Part shown: positions 1 through 6,501 of the stretch, one piece after another
How positions within the stretch are numbered: the first letter of the stretch is position 1
How the letters are laid out: each line of letters begins with the position of its first letter
From: Eubacteriales bacterium
GTDB taxonomy: Bacteria > Bacillota > Clostridia > Peptostreptococcales > Anaerovoracaceae
Assembly (NCBI GenBank): GCA_028691625.1
Contig: JAQUYZ010000029.1
Location: 1-10,401 of the forward strand
Reading direction: 5' to 3'
Length of the DNA stretch: 10,401 nt
Notes under the pieces: model-generated
Told to the model about the DNA's origin: nothing
Databases searched by the model: none
The model's input: only the letters and a program-made list of their open reading frames with translations
Translations under genes and position numbers: made by a program

Positions 1-39
1 GGTAATATTTTGCTGTACAAAGGTTAAGATTTTGCTGTA
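1..39 (+). promoter_or_regulatory. Direct repeat upstream of the AraC-family gene, candidate regulator binding site
   Basis: The 11-mer ATTTTGCTGTA occurs at 7-17 and again at 29-39, a period of 22 bases, close to two helical turns. The similarity extends leftwards: a GGTWA-type word precedes each copy (from 1 and from 22). AraC-family regulators commonly bind direct half-sites about 21 bases apart, so this could be an autoregulatory operator for the gene starting at 62. The window begins at base 1, so further copies may lie upstream. No experimental support; the binding role is inference. Confidence 0.4.
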
Positions 40-61
40 TATTGATTTTGGAGGTGAGAGA

Positions 62-1039
62 ATGTTTCGCGAAACTATTGGATATAAATTGAGTTCAAGA
101 GTAAAATCCGTTCTGGAATGCATCGTATACTACCCCGCCCATATGCATACAAGCGCCATTGAAATCATCTGCGTGCTGGACGGCACCGTCAGCATCTCCG
201 ACTCAGCCATGAATCACAAGCTTTCCGCCGGCGATGTTTACATCTTCAATGCCAAAGATCCCCATAAAATCGTTACAGTTAGTGAAAAGAATATCATCCT
301 TACGGTGCAGATTGATATGGAGTATTACAAAAAATACCAGAAACGCCTCGACATGACCTACTTTATCTGTGACTCCTATATCAACAAGGACCAGCTTGCG
401 GGAGAACTCCGCTATTTAAGATTTCTGCTTGCTCAAATCCATTCTGAATACCATTCCGCAAAGATCAACGAATCCCGCCTGGAATCCCTGACCAAAGAGC
501 TGCTTGGCTTTTTAACGGAACAGTTCCAGTATTACACCTACAGTAAATCCAAGGAAAACAGCTATGATATCGTCCGCCGCCAGGAAATAAAAGCGGAGGA
601 TCCTTCCTACAACCGGATCTATGATATCATTGATTATATCTATGAGAGTTTTCGAAGAAAGCTCCGTCTTGAGGACATCGCCAAACGCGAGTTTCTCAGC
701 ATCTATTATCTTTCACGATATATTAAAAAAACCTGTGGTCTTTCTTTTTCCGAATTGGTTACTATCGCCCGGTGCGAGGAAGCAGAACGCCTTTTAGGAA
801 CCACAAACAAGACCATGGATGAAATCGCCCTCGAAGTGGGCTTTTCAAACAGAAAACATTTCTCCGCCTCTTTTAAAAGATGGTTCCATATGACCCCGTC
901 TGAATACAGGAGGTCTGTTTCGCGGAAATCCCGCGGTTCTATCAGCCCCCAATATGATAATTATAACGAAAAGCTGGCCCAATCAGTCCTGGAGTCCTAT
1001 TTGAATGAAGTTTCTATGTATAAAAAACCAAACCCATGA
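62..1039 (+). CDS. AraC-family transcriptional regulator with N-terminal cupin sensor domain
   Basis: A 325-residue cytoplasmic DNA-binding regulator. Residues about 25-75 form an AraC-type cupin domain (HMHTSAIEIICVLDG, then an LSAGDVYIFNAKDPH turn), where a small ligand, often a sugar or metabolite in this family, would bind. Residues about 185-285 form the double helix-turn-helix domain: first HTH around 203-222 (LEDIAKREFLSIYYLSRYIK), second around 251-273 (TMDEIALEVGFSNRKHFSASF), closed by the family hallmark MTPSEYRR. A roughly 40-residue polar tail follows. I chose the ATG at 62 because GGAGGTGA (50-57) sits just upstream; a TTG in frame at 32 would place that ribosome binding site inside the gene. 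The ligand and regulon are not visible. It is 188 bases from the hydrogenase operon on the same strand, but nothing ties it to that operon. Confidence 0.9.
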   Translation: MFRETIGYKLSSRVKSVLECIVYYPAHMHTSAIEIICVLDGTVSISDSAMNHKLSAGDVYIFNAKDPHKIVTVSEKNIILTVQIDMEYYKKYQKRLDMTYFICDSYINKDQLAGELRYLRFLLAQIHSEYHSAKINESRLESLTKELLGFLTEQFQYYTYSKSKENSYDIVRRQEIKAEDPSYNRIYDIIDYIYESFRRKLRLEDIAKREFLSIYYLSRYIKKTCGLSFSELVTIARCEEAERLLGTTNKTMDEIALEVGFSNRKHFSASFKRWFHMTPSEYRRSVSRKSRGSISPQYDNYNEKLAQSVLESYLNEVSMYKKPNP

Positions 1040-1066
1040 AACTCCTGAATTGGAACAATGTAACTG

Positions 1067-1078
1067 GTTAACTTTAAC
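1067..1078. promoter_or_regulatory. Short inverted repeat GTTAA-CT-TTAAC, possible second Rex-like half-site pair
   Basis: GTTAA (1067-1071) and TTAAC (1074-1078) are inverted around two bases and continue into TTAACAA (1074-1080), a perfect Rex half-site. The spacing is 2 rather than the 4 bases of the Rex consensus, so this is at best a degenerate site. TTAACA (1074-1079) with TATAAC (1095-1100) after 15 bases could also be a promoter -35/-10 pair for the hydrogenase operon; the spacing is short. Confidence 0.25.
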
Positions 1079-1096
1079 AACTTGGGGTGAAAAATA

Positions 1097-1124
1097 TAAC
1101 AAAATTTTGTTAATTGAATAACAA
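1097..1124. promoter_or_regulatory. Rex-type redox operator fused to a perfect palindrome, upstream of the hydrogenase operon
   Basis: TTGTTAATTGAATAACAA at 1107-1124 matches the clostridial Rex consensus TTGTTAA-N4-TTAACAA at 13 of 14 defined positions (A for T at 1118). It overlaps a perfect 16-base palindrome, TAACAAAATTTTGTTA (1097-1112), which shares the TTGTTA half-site. Rex is a repressor released from DNA when NADH/NAD+ rises and is known to control fermentation and hydrogenase genes in Firmicutes. The site lies 104 bases before the hydC start. Candidate promoters flank it: TTAACA/TATAAC upstream, with transcription starting about at the site, or TAGACA (1130-1135) with TATAGA (1152-1157) downstream. 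Rex binding is inferred from sequence. Confidence 0.65.
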
Positions 1125-1129
1125 TTTAA

Positions 1130-1157
1130 TAGACAAAGAACCCTACTATAGTATAGA
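1130..1157 (+). promoter_or_regulatory. Candidate promoter of the hydrogenase operon
   Basis: TAGACA (1130-1135) resembles a -35 box (5 of 6) and is followed after 16 bases by TATAGA (1152-1157); an overlapping TAGAAT (1154-1159) is 18 bases away. This would put transcription start about 60 bases before the hydC ATG, with the Rex-like site immediately upstream. The alternative promoter at 1074-1100 fits classical steric repression better, so the choice is open. Confidence 0.3.
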
Positions 1158-1227
1158 ATATTCGTATGAGTTTAAGTCTTATTTTTGCATTAAAGTAGAA
1201 ATGCAAGGACTGAAAGGAGTAATTGAA

Positions 1228-1731
1228 ATGAATAGCACCAAAACCAATGGCTTTGGGGTCTTGACGAGCGATTTGGCTTTGAAGATTGATGAGATCATTC
1301 AAACCTATGAGAGTAACTCAACAAGACTGGTTGGTATCCTTCTTGATATTCAGGATATCGTCCCGAAACAGTACATTCCAAGGGAAGTAGCCACTTATGT
1401 CAGTGAGAGAATGAACATTCCGCTGAGTAAGGTCTACGATGTCATTTCATTCTATGCTGCCCTCTCTGATGTGCCGAGAGCCGACTATGTCATCCAGTTA
1501 TGTGACAGCGTGGTCTGCAAGGTTACCGGCAACACAATTCTTCGCGATGCGATCACCGAACTGCTGGGAATTAAAGAACAAGAAGCTACTGCCGACGGTA
1601 AGTACTGGCTGGAATATACCCCATGCTTTGGAGCATGTGATATTTCCCCTGCCATGAGAATCAACGGCAAAGTGTTTGGTCATCTCACTACCCAAGCCAG
1701 TGTCAAGGCTGCCCTTGACCAGTATAAATAG
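1228..1731 (+). CDS. hydC: [FeFe] hydrogenase NuoE-like subunit, thioredoxin-fold [2Fe-2S] protein (HydC)
   Basis: A 167-residue subunit of a cytoplasmic NAD(H)-linked [FeFe] hydrogenase, homologous to NuoE of complex I. It carries one [2Fe-2S] cluster that relays electrons beside the flavin subunit. The four ligands are visible: Cys92 and Cys97 (LCDSVVC, C-x4-C) and Cys133 and Cys137 (CFGAC, C-x3-C) in the family context EYTPCFGACDISPAMRING. The N-terminal helical part contains the usual VYDVISFYA segment (about 69-77). Length is typical for a lone NuoE-like protein. I chose ATG 1228 because GAAAGGAG (1212-1219) lies 8 bases ahead; an in-frame TTG at 1114 would add 38 AT-rich, non-conserved residues, has no ribosome binding site and lies inside the Rex-like operator. 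First gene of hydC-hydB-hydA; hydB starts 14 bases after its stop. Confidence 0.9.
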   Translation: MNSTKTNGFGVLTSDLALKIDEIIQTYESNSTRLVGILLDIQDIVPKQYIPREVATYVSERMNIPLSKVYDVISFYAALSDVPRADYVIQLCDSVVCKVTGNTILRDAITELLGIKEQEATADGKYWLEYTPCFGACDISPAMRINGKVFGHLTTQASVKAALDQYK

Positions 1732-1745
1732 AAGGAGGAATTGTG

Positions 1746-3008
1746 ATGTCAAAAACAGTAAGTATCATCACTGAGAATTTCGGAAAATATGATCCGAGTT
1801 CCATCGACTCTTATTTGACCATCGGCGGCTTCTCTGCTGTAAAAAAAGCATTAGCCATGTCCTCCGCTGAGATCATTGAGATGACGAAAAAGGCCGCCGT
1901 CAAAGGCCGCGGCGGAGCTGCCTACGATACGGGCAGAAAATGGGCACAAGCTGCATCGGTACCGGGTGATGATAAAGTTGTCATCTGTAATGCAGACGAG
2001 GGCGAACCTTGTACGTTCAAAGACAGAAGTATCATATCCAAGGATCCGTTCCGGCTTTTGGAGGGTATGATTATTGCGGGTTATACCGTTGGTGCAAAAA
2101 ACGGTTACATCTATCTACGGGAAGAATATCGCCACTTGAAGCCATTGCTTCTGAATGCAATTCAGGAGTCAACAGAAAAGGGCTATCTCGGTGACAATAT
2201 ATTGAGTTCCGGTTTTTCTTTCCATATTCATCTCTATTCCGGCGCGGGCGCCTATGTCTGCGGCGAAGGTTCCACCTTGATCGAATCCATTGAAGGAAAA
2301 AGCGGCAGGCCGAGAATCAAACCCCCGTTTATTAAAGAATGCGGTTTGTTCCAGCTTCCGACTCTGGTAAATAATGTGGAAACTCTTGCCATCGCTGCAA
2401 CCTTCATTCAGCACGGGGTGGAAGACTATCTGCGTTATGGCACACCGGATTCTCCGGGCACAAAGATCATCAGCCTGGCAGGGAATGTTAAGAATCCCGG
2501 CGCCTATGAAATTCCGTTTGGTCTTACGCTGCGGGAAATCATCTACGACATCGGCGGAGGAATCCCCGACGGACATGAACTGAAGTTGTTCCAATTGGGC
2601 GGAGCCTCCGGTAAAGTCGGAGACGCTTCAATTATTGACACTCCATATACATATGAAGCACTTTCAAAACAGGGACTCGTTGTCGGTTCCGGAGGATTTC
2701 TGGTGGTGGACGATAGAACGCGGGTCATCGATTTTGTAAAATCAGTTCAGGATTTCTTCATTCATGAAAGCTGCGGCAAATGCACCCCATGCAGGGAGGG
2801 CAACAGACAGATTGCCAAGATTATCGACCGGTTTGTGGAAGGGAATCCTCGACCGGATGATCTCCAGACTGCAGAGCGTTTTGCAAACATCATGAAAAAC
2901 TGTGCATTCTGCGGTTTGGGCGAAACTGCTCAAAGTACGCTATTGTCTGCGATCAAGCATTTCCCCGAAGAATTTGGATTGGAGGTGGCTGTAAATGAAA
3001 AACATTAA
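1746..3008 (+). CDS. hydB: [FeFe] hydrogenase NuoF-like flavoprotein subunit, NAD(H)-binding (HydB, short form)
   Basis: A 420-residue NuoF-family subunit that binds FMN, NAD(H) and one [4Fe-4S] cluster, the entry and exit point for NADH electrons in the hydrogenase. The FMN/NAD glycine motif is GRGGAAYDTGRKW (54-66), followed by CNADEGEPCTFKDR (81-94) and GAGAYVCGEGSTLIESIEG (166-184). Cluster N3 ligands are Cys343, Cys346 and Cys349 (SCGKCTPCR) with Cys389 in CGLGETA. The protein starts and ends with the NuoF core: it has neither the N-terminal thioredoxin-like [2Fe-2S] domain nor the C-terminal two-[4Fe-4S] ferredoxin domain of the roughly 600-residue HydB of bifurcating enzymes. ATG 1746 is preferred over GTG 1743 because GGAGG (1735-1739) is 6 bases from the ATG. 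Its last 14 bases overlap hydA, suggesting translational coupling. Confidence 0.92.
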   Translation: MSKTVSIITENFGKYDPSSIDSYLTIGGFSAVKKALAMSSAEIIEMTKKAAVKGRGGAAYDTGRKWAQAASVPGDDKVVICNADEGEPCTFKDRSIISKDPFRLLEGMIIAGYTVGAKNGYIYLREEYRHLKPLLLNAIQESTEKGYLGDNILSSGFSFHIHLYSGAGAYVCGEGSTLIESIEGKSGRPRIKPPFIKECGLFQLPTLVNNVETLAIAATFIQHGVEDYLRYGTPDSPGTKIISLAGNVKNPGAYEIPFGLTLREIIYDIGGGIPDGHELKLFQLGGASGKVGDASIIDTPYTYEALSKQGLVVGSGGFLVVDDRTRVIDFVKSVQDFFIHESCGKCTPCREGNRQIAKIIDRFVEGNPRPDDLQTAERFANIMKNCAFCGLGETAQSTLLSAIKHFPEEFGLEVAVNEKH

Positions 3009-4746
3009 GATTAAGATTGATAATATTGACCTGGTCGTTCCGGAAGGTACCACAATACTGGAAGCGGCAAAAAAGATCAACATCAATATCCCTCATCTCT
3101 GCTATCACCCGGATCAGGCGATCAAAGCGAACTGCAGACTCTGTGTCGTTGAGGTTGCAGGCAGCAAAAAACTGACTCCCTCCTGTTCCTCTTATGTTTT
3201 CGAGGGGATGGAGGTTCAGACAAACACAAAAAAGGTACGTGATATGCAAAAGGGAATCCTCGAATTGATTCTTGCAAATCATGATCAGGATTGTCTGAAA
3301 TGTCTCCGCAACGGGAATTGCGAATTGCAGGCCCTCTGTCAGAGATTTAATATTTCAAAAACAAATCTGGAGGATACCGTTGATGCATTGCCTCTGGACG
3401 ATACGAATCCTTGTCTGGTCAGAGATTCGGCAAAATGTGTGAAATGCAACCGTTGTGTTGATGCGTGCCAGAAGGTTCAGGAGGTTCATGTCCTGACCCA
3501 TTCCCATCGGTCGATTCATTACAACATTACTCCTGCCTATGAAATGCCGCTGGAAGAGACGTTCTGTGTCTTCTGCGGGCAGTGCGCAGCCGTATGTCCT
3601 GTGGGTGCGATTGTAGAAAAGGATGATACTGCCAAGGTTTGGGATGCAATCTACGATACGGGCAAACATGTCATCGTTCAAACAGCTCCTGCAGTAAGAG
3701 TCGCATTGGGAGACGCCTTTAATCTTCCAAAGGGCTCCATTGTTACAGGAAAGATGGTAGCCGCATTGAGGAGACTTGGTTTTGATCAAATTTTCGATAC
3801 CAACTTTACTGCTGACTTAACCATCCTGGAAGAAGGAAACGAACTGATCAAGAGAGTCACCGAAGGCGGCACCCTTCCGATGATCACCTCCTGCTCACCG
3901 GGTTGGATCAACTTTATCGAAGGCCGTTATGACCACCTTCTGGATCACCTTTCCTCCTGCAAATCACCGCAGCAGATGTTTGGAGCTCTCTCCAAATCCT
4001 ATTATGCGGAAAAGACAGGAATCGATCCGAAAAACATCTATACGGTGTCCATCATGCCATGTACCGCAAAGAAGTTTGAGGCTAAGAGGCCGGAAATGGT
4101 TACCAACGGCGTACAGGAGGTTGATGCAGTTTTAACGACCAGAGAGCTGGCACGTATGATTCAGTCTGCCGGCATCGATTTTACCGGCCTGGAGGAGGAC
4201 CAGTTTGACAATCCATTCGGCATCGGAACCGGCGCGGGACAGATTTTCGGCGCAACCGGAGGCGTAATGGAGGCAGCTCTGCGGACCGCTTATGAGGTAA
4301 TCACCGGGAAAGGACTTCCATCCCTGAACTTTACCGAAGTCAGAGGGTTGGAAGGAATCAAGGAGAGCACCGTTCATATCGACGGCCTTGATTTGAAGGT
4401 CGCCGTAGCACACGGACTTGGAAATGCCAAGGTGCTTCTCAAGCAGATCGACAAGGGAGAATCCCCTTACCACTTCATCGAAGTGATGGCTTGCCCGGGC
4501 GGCTGCATCGGCGGCGGCGGACAGCCGATCAAATCCACCATGGATGTCAAGCAAAAACGAATCGATGCCATCTATCATATCGATGAGGACCTCCCACTCA
4601 TGAAATCCCATAAGAATCCGGATGTGATGAGACTTTATGACGAGTATCTTGGTGAACCGCGTGGCCATAAATCCCATGAGCTGCTTCACACCCATTATCA
4701 CTCCCGCGGTATGAAATATAATTTCAGCGAGCTGATGAAGCAGTAA
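2995..4746 (+). CDS. hydA: [FeFe] hydrogenase catalytic subunit, group A, CpI-like architecture (HydA)
   Basis: A 583-residue catalytic subunit for reversible H+ reduction to H2. Domains in order: [2Fe-2S] plant-type ferredoxin (Cys36, 47, 50, 64); His-Cys3 [4Fe-4S] cluster (His96, Cys100, 103, 109); two-[4Fe-4S] ferredoxin domain (Cys148, 151, 154, 158 and Cys191, 194, 197, 201); and the H-cluster domain from about 215. H-cluster motifs: TSCSPGW (298-304), MPCTAKKFE with Cys356, and EVMACPGGCIGGGGQP with Cys500 and Cys504. Numbering runs one ahead of my recollection of Clostridium pasteurianum CpI, and the proton-path residues Glu280, Glu283, Ser320 and Cys300 appear conserved. Ser301 replaces the second Cys of the textbook TSCCP motif, which would be the CpI Cys300 ligand. 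There is no C-terminal extra [2Fe-2S] domain. The start has GGAGGTG at 2981-2987. No maturation genes (hydE, hydF, hydG) are in the window, so they must be elsewhere. Confidence 0.95.
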   Translation: MKNIKIKIDNIDLVVPEGTTILEAAKKININIPHLCYHPDQAIKANCRLCVVEVAGSKKLTPSCSSYVFEGMEVQTNTKKVRDMQKGILELILANHDQDCLKCLRNGNCELQALCQRFNISKTNLEDTVDALPLDDTNPCLVRDSAKCVKCNRCVDACQKVQEVHVLTHSHRSIHYNITPAYEMPLEETFCVFCGQCAAVCPVGAIVEKDDTAKVWDAIYDTGKHVIVQTAPAVRVALGDAFNLPKGSIVTGKMVAALRRLGFDQIFDTNFTADLTILEEGNELIKRVTEGGTLPMITSCSPGWINFIEGRYDHLLDHLSSCKSPQQMFGALSKSYYAEKTGIDPKNIYTVSIMPCTAKKFEAKRPEMVTNGVQEVDAVLTTRELARMIQSAGIDFTGLEEDQFDNPFGIGTGAGQIFGATGGVMEAALRTAYEVITGKGLPSLNFTEVRGLEGIKESTVHIDGLDLKVAVAHGLGNAKVLLKQIDKGESPYHFIEVMACPGGCIGGGGQPIKSTMDVKQKRIDAIYHIDEDLPLMKSHKNPDVMRLYDEYLGEPRGHKSHELLHTHYHSRGMKYNFSELMKQ

Positions 4747-4782
4747 ACAGCATTTTCATGGAAACCGCCGACTTTATGAATG

Positions 4783-4814
4783 TTGGTGAAACAATACTGT
4801 AAATATGATACAAT
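4783..4814 (+). promoter_or_regulatory. Weak candidate promoter before malQ
   Basis: TACAAT (4809-4814) preceded by TG at 4806-4807 resembles an extended -10 box; an overlapping TATGAT (4804-4809) is a second candidate. TTGGTG (4783-4788) is only a poor -35. A transcript from here would start within the hydA terminator hairpin and run to malQ with a leader of about 100 bases. No better promoter is visible between the terminator and malQ. Confidence 0.22.
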
Positions 4815-4816
4815 TT

Positions 4817-4846
4817 AAGGTGGGTCGTGTTCGACCCACCTTTTTA
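4817..4846 (+). terminator. Rho-independent terminator of the hydrogenase operon
   Basis: A perfect 9-bp stem, GGTGGGTCG (4819-4827) and CGACCCACC (4832-4840), with a TGTT loop, is followed directly by TTTTT (4841-4845). AA at 4817-4818 can extend the stem using the first two T bases. It lies 70 bases after the hydA stop and separates the hydrogenase operon from malQ. Confidence 0.9.
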
Positions 4847-4872
4847 TATCTAAAATCGACAATAAACGATGC

Positions 4873-4897
4873 CTGCCGCATCGACTGAAAGCGGCAG
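4873..4897 (+). other. Stem-loop in the malQ leader
   Basis: CTGCCGC (4873-4879) and GCGGCAG (4891-4897) form a 7-bp GC-rich stem with an 11-base loop, ending 10 bases before the malQ ribosome binding site AAGGAG (4908-4913). There is no T-run, so it is not a terminator. It could be a 5' leader structure affecting mRNA stability or translation, or simply chance. Confidence 0.35.
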
Positions 4898-4920
4898 CCA
4901 TCTATTTAAGGAGACAACAC

Positions 4921-6408
4921 ATGCAAAGAGGCTCTGGGATTTTGATGCATATCAGCTCCCTTCCAAACCAATACGGAATCGGCACCTTCGGAAAGGAAGC
5001 CTATGCCTTTGCCGACTTTTTAGCTGCGGCAAAACAGAAATACTGGCAGCTTCTTCCCCTCTGTCCCACCAGCTTCGGCGATTCCCCTTATCAGTCACCG
5101 TCGGCCTTTGCGCTGAATCCCTACTTTATCGACCTGGAACGGTTGGAGGTGCAGGGTCTGCTGCAATACGATGATTACAGCCAGGTTGATTTTGGCAGTG
5201 ATCCGGATCATGTTGACTATTTCAAGGTTTATGTAAACAAGGAAACAGTTCTTCGAAAAGCCTTTGCGCGAAGGCACCTGCTTCCGTCTCATGGTTTTGA
5301 AGCTTTTATCCAAATGCACCAAAGCTGGTTGGAGGACTATGCCCTCTATATGGCTTTTAAAAATCATTTTGAAAACAAGGCTTGGGAGTTCTGGGATGAG
5401 GAGGTCAAGCAGAGAGTGCCGGAATCTCTTGCATATTATCGAGAGCGCTATCAGGAGGACATCCTTTATTTCCAATTTATACAGTATATCGCCTATGAAC
5501 AATGGAATTCGCTGAAAGACTACAGCAATCGACAGGGGATTGAAATCATCGGAGACATTCCGATCTATGCCTCTGCTGACAGTGCGGATACCTGGAGCAA
5601 TGCCTCCTCCGGAATATTTCAGTATAACAGAGACCTGACGCCCGTCTGCGTCGCAGGCTGTCCTCCCGATTATTTTTCCGGCGACGGACAGTACTGGGGC
5701 AATACCGTTTATGATTGGGATAAGAATAAAGAGACCGGCTATGCCTGGTGGATTCGAAGGATCCAAAATGCATTGAAGAATTACGATTGGGTACGCATTG
5801 ATCATTTCCGCGGATTTGAAAGCTATTGGGAAGTTCCCTATGGGTCTCCCACCGCTGCCCATGGAAGCTGGAAGCCCGGACCGGGTATGGATTTTATCGA
5901 CGCATTGAAAAACACCCTTGGTGATGTCAAGATCATCGCAGAGGATCTGGGCTACATGACAGACAGCGTGAAGGACTTCTTAAAGAATAGCGGCTTTCCC
6001 GGAATGAAGGTTCTCGGTTTCGCCTTTGACGCACTGGGAGACAACGACTATCTTCCCCATAACTATGAAAAGAACTGTGTCGTTTATACGGGAACCCATG
6101 ACAATGATACGGTGCAGGGCTGGTTTGCTCACGCAGGTGAGGAACAGACCGCCTACGCGAAACGATACCTGAAACTGGATGCCACAGAAGGCTATCATTG
6201 GGGCATGATTCGGGGCGCACTGTCTTCTGCTGCCGCGCTGTCCATTATTCCCATGCAGGATTTTCTGGGATTAGGTTCGGAAGCCAGAATGAATACCCCC
6301 GCAACGGTAGGCGGCACCAACTGGCAGTGGAGAATGAAAGAAAATGACGCCTCCCCAGAGCTGGCAGAAAAAATTGCAGAGATGACTCAATTGTATGGGC
6401 GGGAGTAA
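4921..6408 (+). CDS. malQ: 4-alpha-glucanotransferase (amylomaltase), GH77
   Basis: A 495-residue cytoplasmic enzyme that transfers alpha-1,4-glucan segments between maltooligosaccharides, used in maltodextrin or glycogen breakdown. The N-terminus has the GH77 pattern GIGTFGKEAYAFADFL and the donor-site segment GDSPYQSPSAFALNPY. The catalytic residues are in the expected places and numbers: nucleophile Asp294 (RIDHFRGFESYW), acid/base Glu341 (AEDLGYMT) and transition-state stabiliser Asp394 (GTHDNDT), matching Thermus amylomaltase Asp293, Glu340 and Asp395. NTPATVGGTNWQWR closes the barrel. Length is that of the compact bacterial form, without the N-terminal extension of E. coli MalQ. AAGGAG (4908-4913) supports the ATG at 4921. 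It stands alone, without glycogen phosphorylase or sugar transporter genes next to it; only a tiny peptide frame shares its transcript. Confidence 0.97.
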   Translation: MQRGSGILMHISSLPNQYGIGTFGKEAYAFADFLAAAKQKYWQLLPLCPTSFGDSPYQSPSAFALNPYFIDLERLEVQGLLQYDDYSQVDFGSDPDHVDYFKVYVNKETVLRKAFARRHLLPSHGFEAFIQMHQSWLEDYALYMAFKNHFENKAWEFWDEEVKQRVPESLAYYRERYQEDILYFQFIQYIAYEQWNSLKDYSNRQGIEIIGDIPIYASADSADTWSNASSGIFQYNRDLTPVCVAGCPPDYFSGDGQYWGNTVYDWDKNKETGYAWWIRRIQNALKNYDWVRIDHFRGFESYWEVPYGSPTAAHGSWKPGPGMDFIDALKNTLGDVKIIAEDLGYMTDSVKDFLKNSGFPGMKVLGFAFDALGDNDYLPHNYEKNCVVYTGTHDNDTVQGWFAHAGEEQTAYAKRYLKLDATEGYHWGMIRGALSSAAALSIIPMQDFLGLGSEARMNTPATVGGTNWQWRMKENDASPELAEKIAEMTQLYGRE

Positions 6409-6499
6409 CCGTTTGTCTGTTTGTGAATTGTCCGATTTGGAATTGGATATGGTAGCCGGCGGAAAGGATTGTGTCAACATAGATGCTACTTATAAATAA
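6395..6499 (+). CDS. Candidate small peptide with double-glycine leader (bacteriocin- or signal-like)
   Basis: A 34-residue frame overlapping the last 14 bases of malQ in another frame and ending just before the shared terminator. It contains LSDLELDMVAGG (residues 12-23 from the ATG), which fits the double-glycine leader consensus LSxxELxxIxGG at every defined position, allowing Val for Ile at -4. Peptides with such leaders are cut after GG and exported by C39-peptidase ABC transporters (PCAT). The predicted cargo is only 11 residues, KDCVNIDATYK, with one Cys. Two starts are possible: ATG 6395 (GAGATGA at 6379-6385, nine bases ahead) or TTG 6413 (GGGAG at 6401-6405, seven bases ahead, giving 28 residues and coupling to the malQ stop). 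No transporter or modification enzyme is in the window. It could be a genuine peptide gene, a remnant of one, or coincidence; the motif match and position favour the first two. Confidence 0.5.
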   Translation: MGGSNRLSVCELSDLELDMVAGGKDCVNIDATYK

Positions 6500-6501
6500 A
6501 C

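Noticed and set aside
32..61. TTG start adding ten residues to the AraC-family regulator
   Set aside because: It would place the clear GGAGGTGA ribosome binding site (50-57) inside the coding region, and the added residues have no family similarity.
1114..1227. In-frame 38-codon extension of hydC from a TTG start
   Set aside because: No ribosome binding site, AT-rich residues unlike NuoE N-termini, and it would begin inside the Rex-like operator. GAAAGGAG before ATG 1228 fits far better.
4760..4804. 14-codon frame METADFMNVGETIL after hydA
   Set aside because: No ribosome binding site and no recognisable motif; probably chance.
4869..5174. 101-codon frame overlapping the malQ start in another frame
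   Set aside because: No ribosome binding site and no domain; it mostly overlaps the conserved N-terminus of malQ.
5095..5862. Long open frame antisense to malQ (255 codons)
   Set aside because: It lies fully opposite a confidently identified gene, shows no recognisable domain and has a composition typical of a reverse-complement shadow. The same applies to antisense frames at 4132-4701 and 3355-3789 opposite hydA.
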